Made by a program: the position numbers and the translations under genes
In this document: in pieces, positions 16,216-25,439 of the stretch
Position numbering within the stretch: the first letter of the stretch is position 1
Layout: every line of letters starts with the position of its first letter
Assembly (NCBI GenBank): GCA_016795425.1
Contig: JAEUHG010000098.1
Span: forward strand, 1 to 48,852
DNA: 48,852 bases
Origin: Verrucomicrobiales bacterium
Lineage (GTDB): Bacteria > Verrucomicrobiota > Verrucomicrobiia > Limisphaerales > CAIMTB01
Reading direction: 5' to 3'
Notes under the pieces: model-generated
What the model was told of the DNA's origin: nothing
The model's database searches: none
What the model saw: the letters and a program-made list of their open reading frames with translations, nothing else

Positions 16216-17709
16216 ATGGAAGCGCTTGCCGAGCTCGCGGGCTGGGTTTTTGGCTGGCTGCTACGCAACTCGGCCCATGCCTGCGCCCTTGCGGCGCTGG
16301 TCTATGGGCTGGAGTTGGTCGCCGGTCGGCATTTGGCCCCCCGCTGGCGCTATGGCCTATGGCTGGTTGTTCTGGCCCGGCTCCTGGTGCCCGTCGCTCC
16401 CGAAAGCCATCTGAGCCTGTTCAATCTCGTCGATTTCGCCCCCGCCGGGTTATCCGGTGCCGCCCTCCAGGTTCTCGGGCTTCCCGCTCCGGTGGTGGTT
16501 CCAGCGATCGAGCCGCCCCACCCGCTGGCGGATACACCGACGTGGTTTGTGTGGGCACTGGCCTTGTGGTGCCCGGGTGCGCTGGTGTTATCAGGGTTGA
16601 TCTGGCGGGACCATCGCCGTCTCCGCCAGGCCTTGGCCGCCACCTCCCCGGTGGAGAGCGCGGAGGTTCAGGATCTCCTCCGCCAAAGCAAAGGGGTCAT
16701 GTCGGTCCGTCGACGGATCGCCGTGGAGGAAACCGGCCAAATCTCCTCTCCAGCCATCGCCGGATGCTGGCGACCGCGGCTGTTGCTGCCCTCGGGACTG
16801 CTGGAACGTCTGACCCCCGACGAGATTCGATTCCTCTTCCTGCACGAACTCGCCCATGTGAAGCGGGCCGACATCGCTCTGAACTGGTTGCTCGCCGCCA
16901 TCCAGGTGCTGCATTGGTTCAACCCGGCCGTGTGGCTTGCCCTGCGTCGACTGCTCGCCGTCCGCGAAGAAGTTTGTGATGATCTGGTTTTGCGAAGGTC
17001 GTTCCCCGGCGCCTCCCGGGAATACGCCCTCACCCTGCTCCGCCTGTTGGAAGAGTGTGCGCCGCGCCGAGTGGTTCCATCCCTCGCCGGTGTTCTTGAC
17101 GACCTCGGCACGTTGCGACGGCGCATGCGGTGTATCCGGGATTTTCAGCGCTTGAATCCTAATCCGTGGATTCCGGCCGCCCTGACCGTCACCGTGGCCA
17201 TTGTTGGGTTGACGGAGCGAATCCCGGAACCGCTTTCCTGGGGCCTCGGTCCCGCCGAGGAGCGCACCGCAGAGATGGAACCCAGATTGGCGGACGCCAC
17301 TCGCCGGTCCGGCGCCGTAGCCGGAGGAAAAGCGCGCCCGGAATCGGAGTCCACCCTGACCAGCCGTCCCCGCAACTCCTCTCGCGTGGTTGGCACACTG
17401 ACCACGGCCTTGCAGAAGGCCACCCCGTCCTCCTCCTCCTATCCGGCTGGCAATGGTCGCGCCAGCCAGGCACAAGCGGTGATGGTGACAGGTTCCTCGA
17501 CCATTCGTACGGTGACCACGGCGCCCCGACCTCAGTCCCAGCGCCCGTTTCCGCTGCCTCCCGTGGGCGAACGCGGCAGTGTTCTCGATCCTCCTCGTCC
17601 TCTTGACGCCAGTGGCGTCGAGGTGCCCAAGGGACGAGTGCTGGATGTGGTGCCTTACTTCGGCCGGCAGGTTTCCGTCGGCGCCAAGCGCTCCGGGCAC
17701 GGTTCCTAG
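16216..17709 (+). CDS. BlaR1-type M56 family metallopeptidase
   Basis: A 497-residue membrane protease. Several hydrophobic segments lie before and after the zinc site HELAH (210-214: H210, E211, H214), with a further acidic ligand candidate in REEVCDD (250-256). M56 peptidases relay a signal to the BlaI repressor by cleavage. After residue about 330 the chain becomes a low-complexity Ser/Pro/Arg/Thr tail with no penicillin-binding sensor domain, so it does not look like a beta-lactam receptor. What it senses is unknown. A GAGAGGG sequence at 16201-16207, inside the end of the BlaI gene, is a plausible ribosome-binding site 8 bases from the ATG, one of the few good ones in the window. Confidence 0.9.
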   Translation: MEALAELAGWVFGWLLRNSAHACALAALVYGLELVAGRHLAPRWRYGLWLVVLARLLVPVAPESHLSLFNLVDFAPAGLSGAALQVLGLPAPVVVPAIEPPHPLADTPTWFVWALALWCPGALVLSGLIWRDHRRLRQALAATSPVESAEVQDLLRQSKGVMSVRRRIAVEETGQISSPAIAGCWRPRLLLPSGLLERLTPDEIRFLFLHELAHVKRADIALNWLLAAIQVLHWFNPAVWLALRRLLAVREEVCDDLVLRRSFPGASREYALTLLRLLEECAPRRVVPSLAGVLDDLGTLRRRMRCIRDFQRLNPNPWIPAALTVTVAIVGLTERIPEPLSWGLGPAEERTAEMEPRLADATRRSGAVAGGKARPESESTLTSRPRNSSRVVGTLTTALQKATPSSSSYPAGNGRASQAQAVMVTGSSTIRTVTTAPRPQSQRPFPLPPVGERGSVLDPPRPLDASGVEVPKGRVLDVVPYFGRQVSVGAKRSGHGS

Positions 17710-17825
17710 ACCTTCTTCCAGGTTGTCCGAAGAATGCCACGGAGGACGGCAACAGCTGTCCTTTGCTTCCGCCGAGCCCCTAACTGCTAGACCTGGCGGG
17801 CGCCGTACCGTTTCCTACGCATGGC

Positions 17826-20147
17826 ATGGTGCTCGCCCGCTTGCGGCTTCGGGTTCATGGACTCGTTCAAGGGGTCGGCTTCCGCCCGTTCGCCTATCGA
17901 CTCGCCAGGGAACTGAATGTGTCGGGTTGGGTTCGTAATTCTCATGATGGCGCCTGGGTCGTGGTGGAAGGTCCTCCGCAGGTTCTCGGAGAGTTTTGCC
18001 ATCGCCTGCGCACCGAGGCCCCGCCCCCGTGCCACATTCATCGCATCGAGACCTCTTCCGAGGTGCCGGTCGGTGAATCAACCTTCGCGATTGCGCAAAG
18101 CGAGAGCCAAGCGCCCTCCACGGCCCTGATCCTGCCGGATCTCGCCACCTGCCCGGATTGCCTCCGGGAAATCCTCGACCCCACCGATCGCCGCTACCGC
18201 TATCCGTTCACCACCTGCACCCACTGCGGCCCTCGATACTCCATTATCGAATCGCTGCCTTATGATCGGGAACGCACCGTGATGCGGAAGTTTCCCCTGT
18301 GTGACGCGTGCCGTGACGAGTACCAAGCCCCTGGCGATCGCCGGTTTCATGCCGAACCCATCGCCTGCCCCGATTGCGGTCCGCAACTTTCTTTTCACTC
18401 AGCCGAAGGCTCACCCCTCGCCACGCGTGAGCAGGCCATGGCCCTCGCGGTCGGTGCTCTTCGGGATGGCGCCATCGTCGCGGTTAAGGGCCTTGGCGGG
18501 TATCAACTCCTGGTGCGGGCCGATTCCGATGCCGCGGTGCGGCGCCTCCGCAGCCGCAAGCACCGTGAAGCCAAGCCGCTGGCATTGATGTGCCCGGATC
18601 TCGCCGCGGCTGCGACGATTGCCAGAATCTCTCCCACCGAACGCCGTCTCCTCCTTTCCCCCGCGGCTCCCATCGTCCTGCTCGAGCGCCTGCCAACCCC
18701 CGACGTGCCGGTTGCCCGCTCCGTTGCCCCGGACAATCCCTGGCTCGGTGTGATGCTCCCCACCACGCCTCTGCACCATCTGCTTCTCACGGACCTGGGA
18801 CTCATCGTGGTGGCCACCAGCGGCAATCCATCCGAGGAGCCTCTCTGCACGGAGAACCTGGAAGCGCAGCTGCGCCTGCGCTCGATAGCCGATTTCTTTT
18901 TGCACCATGACCGGCCCATCGCGCGCCCGCTCGACGATTCCGTGGCCCGGGTGCTGCTCGACACGGACCAGGTTTTGCGCCGGGCACGCGGTTATGCCCC
19001 TCTGCCTCTATGGGTGGCATCAACCACCGATGGCGGACGGACCCCCTCGATCCTGGCCCTGGGTGCGCAACTCAAGAGCACCGTGGCAGTCTCACGGGGC
19101 GATCAATTCTTCCTCAGCCCGCACATCGGCGACCTCGAGTCCGCAGTCACCTGCGAGACCTTCCGCAACACGGTCCAGGACCTCACGCGTTGGCTTGAGG
19201 TGCGTCCGGCCGTCGCGGCCATCGATTTGCATCCCGACTACTTCTCGAGCCAGTTCGCCGCGACCCTGGGTGTGCCGGTGTCGAGCATCCCGCACCATGA
19301 AGCGCACGCGCTGAGTGGCCTGTTGGACCACGGCCTGCGTCCACCGGTTCTGGCCCTGGTCTGGGACGGAACCGGTTTGGGGCCGGACGGCACGCTCTGG
19401 GGGGGTGATTTCCTGGAGATCACCGACAGCGATTGCCGGCGGCGCGCGTCCTTTCGGTATTTTCCTCTCCCGGGTGGGGATGCCGCCTCGCGCGACACCC
19501 GTCGGTGTGCCCTGGGCGTCCTGCATGAAGCCGGCCTTCTCGAGTCCGCACACGCCGCGGCGTTCCTTGAGCGCGTCTTTGAGGCGCGGGAGCGGATCCC
19601 CTTGCGAATCGCCCTGACTGGAAAAGTCCACGCCCCCCAAACGACGAGCGTGGGTCGTCTATTTGATGCGGTCGCCTCGTTGCTTCATCTGACCCAGACT
19701 TCTCGATTCGAGGGCGAGGCCGCCATGCAATTGGAAAATGCAGCGTGGCAGGCACGGTCGGCCCCCGACTGCCGCAACAGTTCCCTTTCAACATCCTTTC
19801 ACCTTCGGGAAACCGACCACGGCTTAGAAGTGGACTGGCGCCCCTTCATGCAACGGCTGGTGAATCAGGAACAGACGTTGTCCACGGGCGGCTGGGCCCT
19901 CGCCTGGCATGATTCCCTGATCGATATCGCCGTCCGTGTCGTTCAGAAGATCGGCCTTCCCCAGGTTGTTCTCACCGGCGGCTGCTTTCAGAACCGGCTT
20001 CTCACCGAAGGCATTGCCCGCGCGCTGGCAGCGGTCGGGTTTCAAGTTCACTGGCATCAGCGGATTCCGCCGAATGACGGTGGCATCGCCATGGGTCAGG
20101 TGCTGGGGGCCTGGCGCCGATTCCGCAATCCTGGCGGCAGTGACTGA
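17826..20147 (+). CDS. hypF: Carbamoyltransferase HypF
   Basis: A 773-residue hydrogenase maturation enzyme that turns carbamoyl phosphate into a carbamoyl group for HypE, the source of the cyanide ligands. Domains in order: acylphosphatase (1-90, with VQGVGFRP and R20/N38), two zinc fingers made by four CxxC pairs (C109/C112, C131/C134, C159/C162, C181/C184), a YrdC-like domain (about 200-385), and a Kae1-like carbamoyltransferase domain with HHEAH (490-494) and DGTGLGPDG near 514. All key residues are present and the length is typical. It heads a tight hypF-hypC-hypD-hypE run. The 116-base gap after the M56 gene probably holds the cluster promoter. Confidence 0.96.
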   Translation: MVLARLRLRVHGLVQGVGFRPFAYRLARELNVSGWVRNSHDGAWVVVEGPPQVLGEFCHRLRTEAPPPCHIHRIETSSEVPVGESTFAIAQSESQAPSTALILPDLATCPDCLREILDPTDRRYRYPFTTCTHCGPRYSIIESLPYDRERTVMRKFPLCDACRDEYQAPGDRRFHAEPIACPDCGPQLSFHSAEGSPLATREQAMALAVGALRDGAIVAVKGLGGYQLLVRADSDAAVRRLRSRKHREAKPLALMCPDLAAAATIARISPTERRLLLSPAAPIVLLERLPTPDVPVARSVAPDNPWLGVMLPTTPLHHLLLTDLGLIVVATSGNPSEEPLCTENLEAQLRLRSIADFFLHHDRPIARPLDDSVARVLLDTDQVLRRARGYAPLPLWVASTTDGGRTPSILALGAQLKSTVAVSRGDQFFLSPHIGDLESAVTCETFRNTVQDLTRWLEVRPAVAAIDLHPDYFSSQFAATLGVPVSSIPHHEAHALSGLLDHGLRPPVLALVWDGTGLGPDGTLWGGDFLEITDSDCRRRASFRYFPLPGGDAASRDTRRCALGVLHEAGLLESAHAAAFLERVFEARERIPLRIALTGKVHAPQTTSVGRLFDAVASLLHLTQTSRFEGEAAMQLENAAWQARSAPDCRNSSLSTSFHLRETDHGLEVDWRPFMQRLVNQEQTLSTGGWALAWHDSLIDIAVRVVQKIGLPQVVLTGGCFQNRLLTEGIARALAAVGFQVHWHQRIPPNDGGIAMGQVLGAWRRFRNPGGSD

Positions 20148-20232
20148 GACCCTGTCCGTCCCCTACCCTACTTCTGCCTTCGCCCCTTCCCCCTTTCCTC
20201 CCGGCATGCCCCCGCCGCATGCTCGGACCGTC

Positions 20233-20520
20233 ATGTGCCTCGCTGTTCCCGGAAGAATCGAGTCCATCGTGGACACCGGCGAACTTACCCGGACAGGTCG
20301 GGTCAACTTCGGCGGCACGGTTCGTGAGGTCAGCCTCGCCCTCGTTCCCGAGGCGCGGCCGGGCGATTACGTGCTCGTTCATGTTGGACTGGCGCTCAGC
20401 ACCGTGGACGAAACGGAAGCTCAACGGACTCTCGAGTATCTTCGGCAGATGGACGAACTGGGCGACGCAACCACGCTTGGGCCCGCGGACACCGCTGGCC
20501 CAGGCATCGCCGGTCCATGA
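20233..20520 (+). CDS. hypC: Hydrogenase maturation chaperone HypC
   Basis: A 95-residue HypC/HupF-family protein. The start at 20233 gives the obligatory N-terminus MCLAVPGR; Cys2 holds the iron cofactor during its assembly with HypD and its transfer to the hydrogenase large subunit. The rest ([29 protein letters not shown], and a helical [15 protein letters not shown]) matches the beta-barrel and tail. A longer in-frame reading begins within hypF but has no HypC features. Its stop overlaps the hypD start by 4 bases (ATGA), so the two partners are translationally coupled. Confidence 0.93.
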   Translation: MCLAVPGRIESIVDTGELTRTGRVNFGGTVREVSLALVPEARPGDYVLVHVGLALSTVDETEAQRTLEYLRQMDELGDATTLGPADTAGPGIAGP

Positions 20521-21599
20521 AACATCTCGACGAGTATCGCGATGCCACTTCGGTCCGGCGCCTCGTCTCGGCCATCCAACGCCTTGTCACCCGTCCATGG
20601 ACCATCATGGAAATTTGCGGGGGCCAGACGCATGCCATTGTCCGATTCGGAATTGACCAAATGCTTCCCGCCGGGATCACCCTGATCCACGGACCCGGGT
20701 GTCCGGTGTGCGTGACTCCGGTCTCGATGATTGACCGCGCCATCGCTCTGGCGGGCCGACCCGAAGTCATCCTGTGTTCGTATGGTGACATGCTTCGGGT
20801 CCCGGGCAGTCAGGGCGACCTTTTCTCCGCCAAGGCCCGAGGCGGCGACGTGCGCATGGTCTATTCGCCCTTGGATTGTCTCGCCATCGCGAAGAAGCAC
20901 GCCGACCGCCAGGTGGTCTTCTTTGCCGTTGGATTCGAAACCACCGCGCCCGTCCATGCCCTTGCCGTTCGGCGGGCCCGCGATGAAGGCGTGGAAAACT
21001 TCAGTCTGCTCGTCTCCCAAGTCCTCGTCCCTCCAGCGATCGAAGCCCTGCTCTCATCGCCCCATTCCAAGGTCCAGGGATTCCTCGCCGCCGGGCACGT
21101 CTGCACCGTCATGGGCCTGTCCGAGTATCTACCCCTCGCCCGCCGGTTCCGGGTTCCCATGGTGGTCACCGGCTTCGAACCCGTCGACCTCCTCCGGGGC
21201 CTGCTCGCCTGCCTGCAACAACTCGAATCCGGCCGCGCCGAGGTCGAGAACGCCTACGAACGCGCCGTTCGCGAAGACGGCAATCCTTCCGCCCGGCAAT
21301 GGATGGAGAAGGTTTTTTGCGTCACCGATCGCGAGTGGCGGGGCATCGGCTGCATCCCGGCGAGTGGCTACCGTCTGCGCGACGAATTCGCGGCGTGGGA
21401 CGCGGAGCGTCGCTTCCCATCCACCGCGAGGAGCGAAACCCTTACGACCGAATGCTGGAGCGGCCGGGTTTTGCAGGGTTTATGCAAACCGGTCGAGTGC
21501 CCTGCATTTGCCACGCGCTGCACTCCGGACCACCCACTCGGAGCCACCATGGTGTCGGCCGAAGGCGCTTGCGCGGCCTACTATCGCTATCGTCGCTGA
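20517..21599 (+). CDS. hypD: Hydrogenase maturation protein HypD
   Basis: A 360-residue iron-sulfur protein that, with HypC, carries the Fe(CN)2CO unit. The redox and iron-binding cysteines are visible: C34 in [10 protein letters not shown] and C62/C65 in [13 protein letters not shown]-terminal cluster of cysteines ([25 protein letters not shown]) supplies the [4Fe-4S] ligands. The GFETTAP and AGHVCTVMG motifs match the family. It overlaps hypC by 4 bases and is followed by hypE 7 bases later. Length is normal, and nothing appears damaged. Confidence 0.96.
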   Translation: MKHLDEYRDATSVRRLVSAIQRLVTRPWTIMEICGGQTHAIVRFGIDQMLPAGITLIHGPGCPVCVTPVSMIDRAIALAGRPEVILCSYGDMLRVPGSQGDLFSAKARGGDVRMVYSPLDCLAIAKKHADRQVVFFAVGFETTAPVHALAVRRARDEGVENFSLLVSQVLVPPAIEALLSSPHSKVQGFLAAGHVCTVMGLSEYLPLARRFRVPMVVTGFEPVDLLRGLLACLQQLESGRAEVENAYERAVREDGNPSARQWMEKVFCVTDREWRGIGCIPASGYRLRDEFAAWDAERRFPSTARSETLTTECWSGRVLQGLCKPVECPAFATRCTPDHPLGATMVSAEGACAAYYRYRR

Positions 21600-21606
21600 G
21601 CCTCCC

Positions 21607-22650
21607 ATGGACGCTGACTTCGCCAGCCAATGCCCGGCCCCATGGGCTTCCAGCGACACGGTCACACTCGCGCACGGCGGCGGTGGATCCCTCGGTCAGC
21701 GACTTCTCGATCGCCTTTTCCGGCCGCACTTCAGCAACCCCGTCCTCGCCACCGCGCACGACGCCAGTGTCCTTCCCAATCCGGCCGCCGCCATCGCGGT
21801 GTCCACAGACAGCTTTGTGGTGCGACCGCTCGAGTTTCCCGGCGGCGACATTGGTCATCTGGCAATTTGCGGGACGGTCAATGACCTGCTCATGGCGGGC
21901 GCCCGCCCGCGCTGGCTCAGCGCCGCCTTCATCCTCGAGGAAGGACTGCCCATGACGACTCTCGCACGGGTGGTCGCATCGATGGCGCGAACCGCCCGGC
22001 GCGCCGGCGTTGAGATTGTCACCGGTGACACCAAGGTGGTGGATCGCGGGCACGGCGACGGCATCTACATCAACACCACCGGGATCGGAGTGCTGACATC
22101 GCAGGCGCCCATCGCCCCGAGCTCGGTCCAGCCGGGAGACGCGATTCTGTTGAGCGGCGATCTGGGCCGCCACGGTGTCGCCATCCTTTCCGTGCGCGAA
22201 GGGCTGAAGTTCGAATCCACCATCGAGAGCGATTGCGATCTACTGCTCGAACCCGTGGAAGCACTGCTTCGCGCGGGTCTCGATATCCATTGCCTGCGCG
22301 ACCTGACCCGGGGCGGGCTCGGCGCCGCGCTGCACGAAATCGCCGCCACCCGGCAAGTGAGCATCGACATCGATAGCGAAGCCGTCCCGGTCTGCGAAGC
22401 CGTCCGCGGCGCCTGCGAAGTTCTGGGACTCGACCCCTTGCATGTGGCCAACGAAGGCCGTTTCGTGCTCTTCCTTCCCGCCACTCAAGCCGGCGAGGCG
22501 CTTCGGATCCTGCGCCAGTTCCGTGCGGAAGCCTCCCGGATCGGCAGCGTCCGTCCCTTGGCGACCGTCCCCGTGTCCCTGCGGAACGCGTATGGAACCA
22601 CCCGCGTCCTGCCTTACTTGAGCGGCGAACAACTGCCGAGGATTTGCTAG
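21607..22650 (+). CDS. hypE: Hydrogenase maturation protein HypE
   Basis: A 347-residue AIR-synthase-like protein that dehydrates its carbamoylated C-terminal cysteine to a thiocyanate, donating cyanide to iron on HypCD. I chose the ATG at 21607 because it gives the expected LAHGGGGSLGQRL N-terminus; the same frame is open far upstream but only as an overlap with hypD. Conserved elements are VSTDSFVV, GTVNDLLMAGA, TGDTKVV and RDLTRGGLG. The chain ends in PRIC, and the terminal cysteine C347 is the reactive residue. It is the last gene of the cluster; hypA, hypB and hydrogenase subunits are not in the window. Confidence 0.95.
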   Translation: MDADFASQCPAPWASSDTVTLAHGGGGSLGQRLLDRLFRPHFSNPVLATAHDASVLPNPAAAIAVSTDSFVVRPLEFPGGDIGHLAICGTVNDLLMAGARPRWLSAAFILEEGLPMTTLARVVASMARTARRAGVEIVTGDTKVVDRGHGDGIYINTTGIGVLTSQAPIAPSSVQPGDAILLSGDLGRHGVAILSVREGLKFESTIESDCDLLLEPVEALLRAGLDIHCLRDLTRGGLGAALHEIAATRQVSIDIDSEAVPVCEAVRGACEVLGLDPLHVANEGRFVLFLPATQAGEALRILRQFRAEASRIGSVRPLATVPVSLRNAYGTTRVLPYLSGEQLPRIC

Positions 22651-22660
22651 CAGCGCCCGT

Positions 22661-23083
22661 TCACGGTCCCTCGGACCACAGCGCGTGGGTGTCCACCAGG
22701 CGACGGATCAATCCGGCATCGGCGGGGGGGAATTCGTGGCCGGCCAAATCCTCGCGTGTTACCCAGCGCACCGCGGCACAACCGATCGGGCGCGGTTCAC
22801 CGGATACCAATCGCGCCAGAAAAAAGCGGAGTCGGACCGACTTCTCAGGATAGTGATGCACCACCTCCTCGAAGAGGTCGCCAACGCTGACCTCGACATC
22901 CAGTTCCTCGCGCAATTCCCGCACCAGGCAATCCTCCCATGGCTCCCCGTCCTCCCGTTTGCCTCCGGGAAACTCCCATAGCCCGGCGAGGTGTGAACCT
23001 GAGGGCCGTTGTGCGACCAACAAGGTGCCGCCGCGGAAGATCAGGCCGGCCGCGACATCAATCAGCTTCCGTGCCTCGCACAT
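22661..23083 (-). CDS. Nudix hydrolase, MutT-like 8-oxo-dGTP diphosphatase
   Basis: A 140-residue Nudix protein. The Nudix box (about 41-63) is complete: GGKREDGE, then PWEDCLV, then RELREELDV, with the REXXEE metal-binding helix. The opening DVAAGLIFRGGTLLVAQRP, together with LAGLWEFPGGK, is typical of MutT enzymes that clean oxidised nucleotides from the pool, though other Nudix substrates cannot be ruled out. It starts 11 bases after the ugd stop on the same strand, so the two are probably co-transcribed. It converges with hypE with only 10 bases between the stops and no recognisable terminator. Confidence 0.87.
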   Translation of the reverse strand: MCEARKLIDVAAGLIFRGGTLLVAQRPSGSHLAGLWEFPGGKREDGEPWEDCLVRELREELDVEVSVGDLFEEVVHHYPEKSVRLRFFLARLVSGEPRPIGCAAVRWVTREDLAGHEFPPADAGLIRRLVDTHALWSEGP

Positions 23084-23094
23084 GGTCCCGTGGA

Positions 23095-24396
23095 TCAGCG
23101 ACCCACGCTCTTATATAGAAAGCCGAGTCGTTCCATCTCCTGCTTGTCGAAGATATTGCGACCATCAAAGACGATCGGATGGCTCAGTTGTTCGCGCAGT
23201 CGTTCCAAATCGAGTTTCGCAAAATCCGGCCATTCGGTGGCGACGACCAGGGCGTCGCAACCTTCCGCCACGTCCTCCATGGCATCGACATAGGTGATGC
23301 GGTCCCCGGGCGGCAGGATGGCCTTGGCCTTGTCCATCGCCTTGGGATCGTACACCCGCAGCACGGCGCCTTCCTTCAGCAGGCGCTGGCAGAGATCGAT
23401 CGCCGGACTCATGCGCACGTCGTCGGTGTTCTGCTTGAAGGCCAACCCCAAAACTCCCAGCCGCTTGTCCTTCAACACCCACAGCGTGTCGCTGATCTTG
23501 CGAACAAACCGGTCCATCTGCGCGGAGTTGATGGTCTGAACCTCCTTCAAGAGGCGAAAGTCGAACCCCAACTGCTCCGCAATCTTGATGAAGGCGCTAA
23601 GATCCTTGGGAAAGCAGGACCCACCGAAACCAATGCCCGCGTTGAGGAACTGGCGGCCGATCCGCTTGTCCAATCCCATTCCGTTCGCCACTTCAACCAC
23701 GTTGGCACCCGTCGCCTCGCAAAGAACCGACAGCGCGTTGGCGTAGCTGATCTTGAGCGCGAGAAACGAATTAGCCGCGTGCTTGATCAACTCCGCGGAA
23801 TTGATGTCGGTCACGATGATCGGGGCGCCGAACGGTTCGTACACCTCCTGCATCGCCTTGACCGGACGCGGCGAGGTCACGCCCACCACCACGCGGTCAG
23901 GATGCATCAGGTCTTCGACGGCGAATCCTTCCCGGAGAAACTCCGGATTGGACACGACATCAAAGTCCACCTTCGACCGGTTGTAGCGTTTGATGGTCTC
24001 CGCGACCTTCTCGCCCGTCTTCACCGGAACGGTGCTTTTGTCGACGATGATCTTGTACGCCGTCATGCAACCGGCGATTTCGCGGGCCACGCCCTCGATG
24101 AAACTGAGATCCACCGAACCGTCGGGTTGGGGCGGCGTGGGTACGGCGATGAAGACGATGTCCGAACCCTGCACTCCTTCGGCAATGGAATCGGTGAAGG
24201 ACAACCGGCCTGCCGCCACGTTCCTGGGAATCATCTCCTCCAGGCCCGGTTCGTAGATCGGAATACCACCCTCCCGAAGCATCCGAACCTTCTCCGCGTT
24301 GTTGTCGACGCAGATGACCTGGTGGCCAACTTCCGCAAAGCAGGTTCCGGTGACCAACCCGACATAGCCCGTGCCAATAATACAGAGTTTCGACAT
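23095..24396 (-). CDS. ugd: UDP-glucose 6-dehydrogenase
   Basis: A 433-residue NAD-dependent enzyme oxidising UDP-glucose to UDP-glucuronate, a precursor for capsule, exopolysaccharide or lipid decoration. The Rossmann motif is GTGYVGLVTG (8-17). The catalytic cysteine is C261 in GFGGSCFPKD, and K205 with N209 in AELIKHAANSF are catalytic partners. KQNTDDVRMSPA near residue 325 belongs to the C-terminal UDP-binding domain. UDP-N-acetylmannosamine dehydrogenase is a related alternative, but the GFGGSCFPKD form and length point to the Ugd/TuaD group. No other polysaccharide synthesis genes are adjacent. Confidence 0.92.
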   Translation of the reverse strand: MSKLCIIGTGYVGLVTGTCFAEVGHQVICVDNNAEKVRMLREGGIPIYEPGLEEMIPRNVAAGRLSFTDSIAEGVQGSDIVFIAVPTPPQPDGSVDLSFIEGVAREIAGCMTAYKIIVDKSTVPVKTGEKVAETIKRYNRSKVDFDVVSNPEFLREGFAVEDLMHPDRVVVGVTSPRPVKAMQEVYEPFGAPIIVTDINSAELIKHAANSFLALKISYANALSVLCEATGANVVEVANGMGLDKRIGRQFLNAGIGFGGSCFPKDLSAFIKIAEQLGFDFRLLKEVQTINSAQMDRFVRKISDTLWVLKDKRLGVLGLAFKQNTDDVRMSPAIDLCQRLLKEGAVLRVYDPKAMDKAKAILPPGDRITYVDAMEDVAEGCDALVVATEWPDFAKLDLERLREQLSHPIVFDGRNIFDKQEMERLGFLYKSVGR

Positions 24397-24529
24397 GTTC
24401 GCTGGGAAATGATGAATGGGCGGCTGGCGACGGGAATCCTAGATAACCTCGGTCGCCTCCGCCAAGACCGTGACGGACAGTCCAGCCTTCCACGGTGCGC
24501 GGACCCTACGCACCTTCTCCAATGCCGGT

Positions 24530-25255
24530 CTACTTGGCCGGAGTTGCCGACGGTGACGCATTCGTCGACGCCCCGAGCTCGGGATGCTTCTTCAGCAGCG
24601 CCTCGCGTTGCGCGTTCGCCTGCTGCGAGAATGGACCGGGCTCCCGCTCGCGCAGCAGTTCGTCGTAGAGACGGAGCGCCACGGCGGGCTGCTGCCGGCT
24701 CTCCTGAAGTCGCGCCAGAGCCAGGCGCGCCTGGGCCGCCACGCTGTCTTCTGGAAATTGCGTGATCACCTCCTGGTACTTGGCGATCGCCTGATCCGGT
24801 TTGTCCTGAGCATCCAGACTCGCCGCAATCCCAAAGGCCGCCTGCGCGGCCAGTGGACCCGACCCCTCACTGGCCAGCACGCGCTCGAACTCGGCTTGGG
24901 ATTCGGTGTAGCGGTTCTCGGCAAAGAACGCCCCGGCGGCCAGGAGTCGCGCCCGCGCCGCGGCGGTGGTCGAGGCGTGTTGCTCGGCGACCTTCAGGAA
25001 ATCCGAAGCCTTGGGTCCGGAATCGTCGGTCGCGTCGGGTCGGGCCCGCAATTCAAGGAGCGCGCTGTTGGCCGCTGCCTCGCGCTCGGACCGGAAGTGG
25101 CGCCACAGAAACACGACACCGACGACCGCCAGCAAACCGGCGAACCCGGCGACCAGCTGGTTGCGATGCAATTCCACCCACGCCAGAGCGTTTAATAACC
25201 GATCTTCCTGCGGTGGCTCGGCGGAAGGTGGTATTTGCGTAACAGCCGAAGACAT
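24530..25255 (-). CDS. YfgM-like membrane-anchored TPR protein
   Basis: A 241-residue protein starting at the ATG at 25255. A short cytoplasmic N-terminus (residues 1-35) is followed by one transmembrane helix (LVAGFAGLLAVVGVVFLW) and a periplasmic region of tetratricopeptide repeats (AAFGIAASLDAQDKPDQAIA and a second unit, LALARLQESRQQPAVALRLY). The ELHRNQLVAGF opening before the helix resembles YfgM, an accessory subunit of the SecYEG translocon that works with chaperones. The Pro/Ser/Ala tail is low complexity. Upstream in-frame codons to 25354 lack features and are unlikely to be translated. Function is inferred from architecture only. Confidence 0.7.
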   Translation of the reverse strand: MSSAVTQIPPSAEPPQEDRLLNALAWVELHRNQLVAGFAGLLAVVGVVFLWRHFRSEREAAANSALLELRARPDATDDSGPKASDFLKVAEQHASTTAAARARLLAAGAFFAENRYTESQAEFERVLASEGSGPLAAQAAFGIAASLDAQDKPDQAIAKYQEVITQFPEDSVAAQARLALARLQESRQQPAVALRLYDELLREREPGPFSQQANAQREALLKKHPELGASTNASPSATPAK

Positions 25256-25439
25256 AGAGCCGGCAATGGTTTCCGTAGAAGTCCAAAACTCAAGAGCTAT
25301 TTCCAGGGAATCGGTGGAACAGCATCGCACCTCCCGCGCGCTGGGACGACCCAAGCCGACGGCTCAGGCCCTTCCCGACGTCGAGAAATGGGTGTGCCGC
25401 CCCCACCCGATGGCCCCGTTTTCCATCGAAAGCCCTGCG

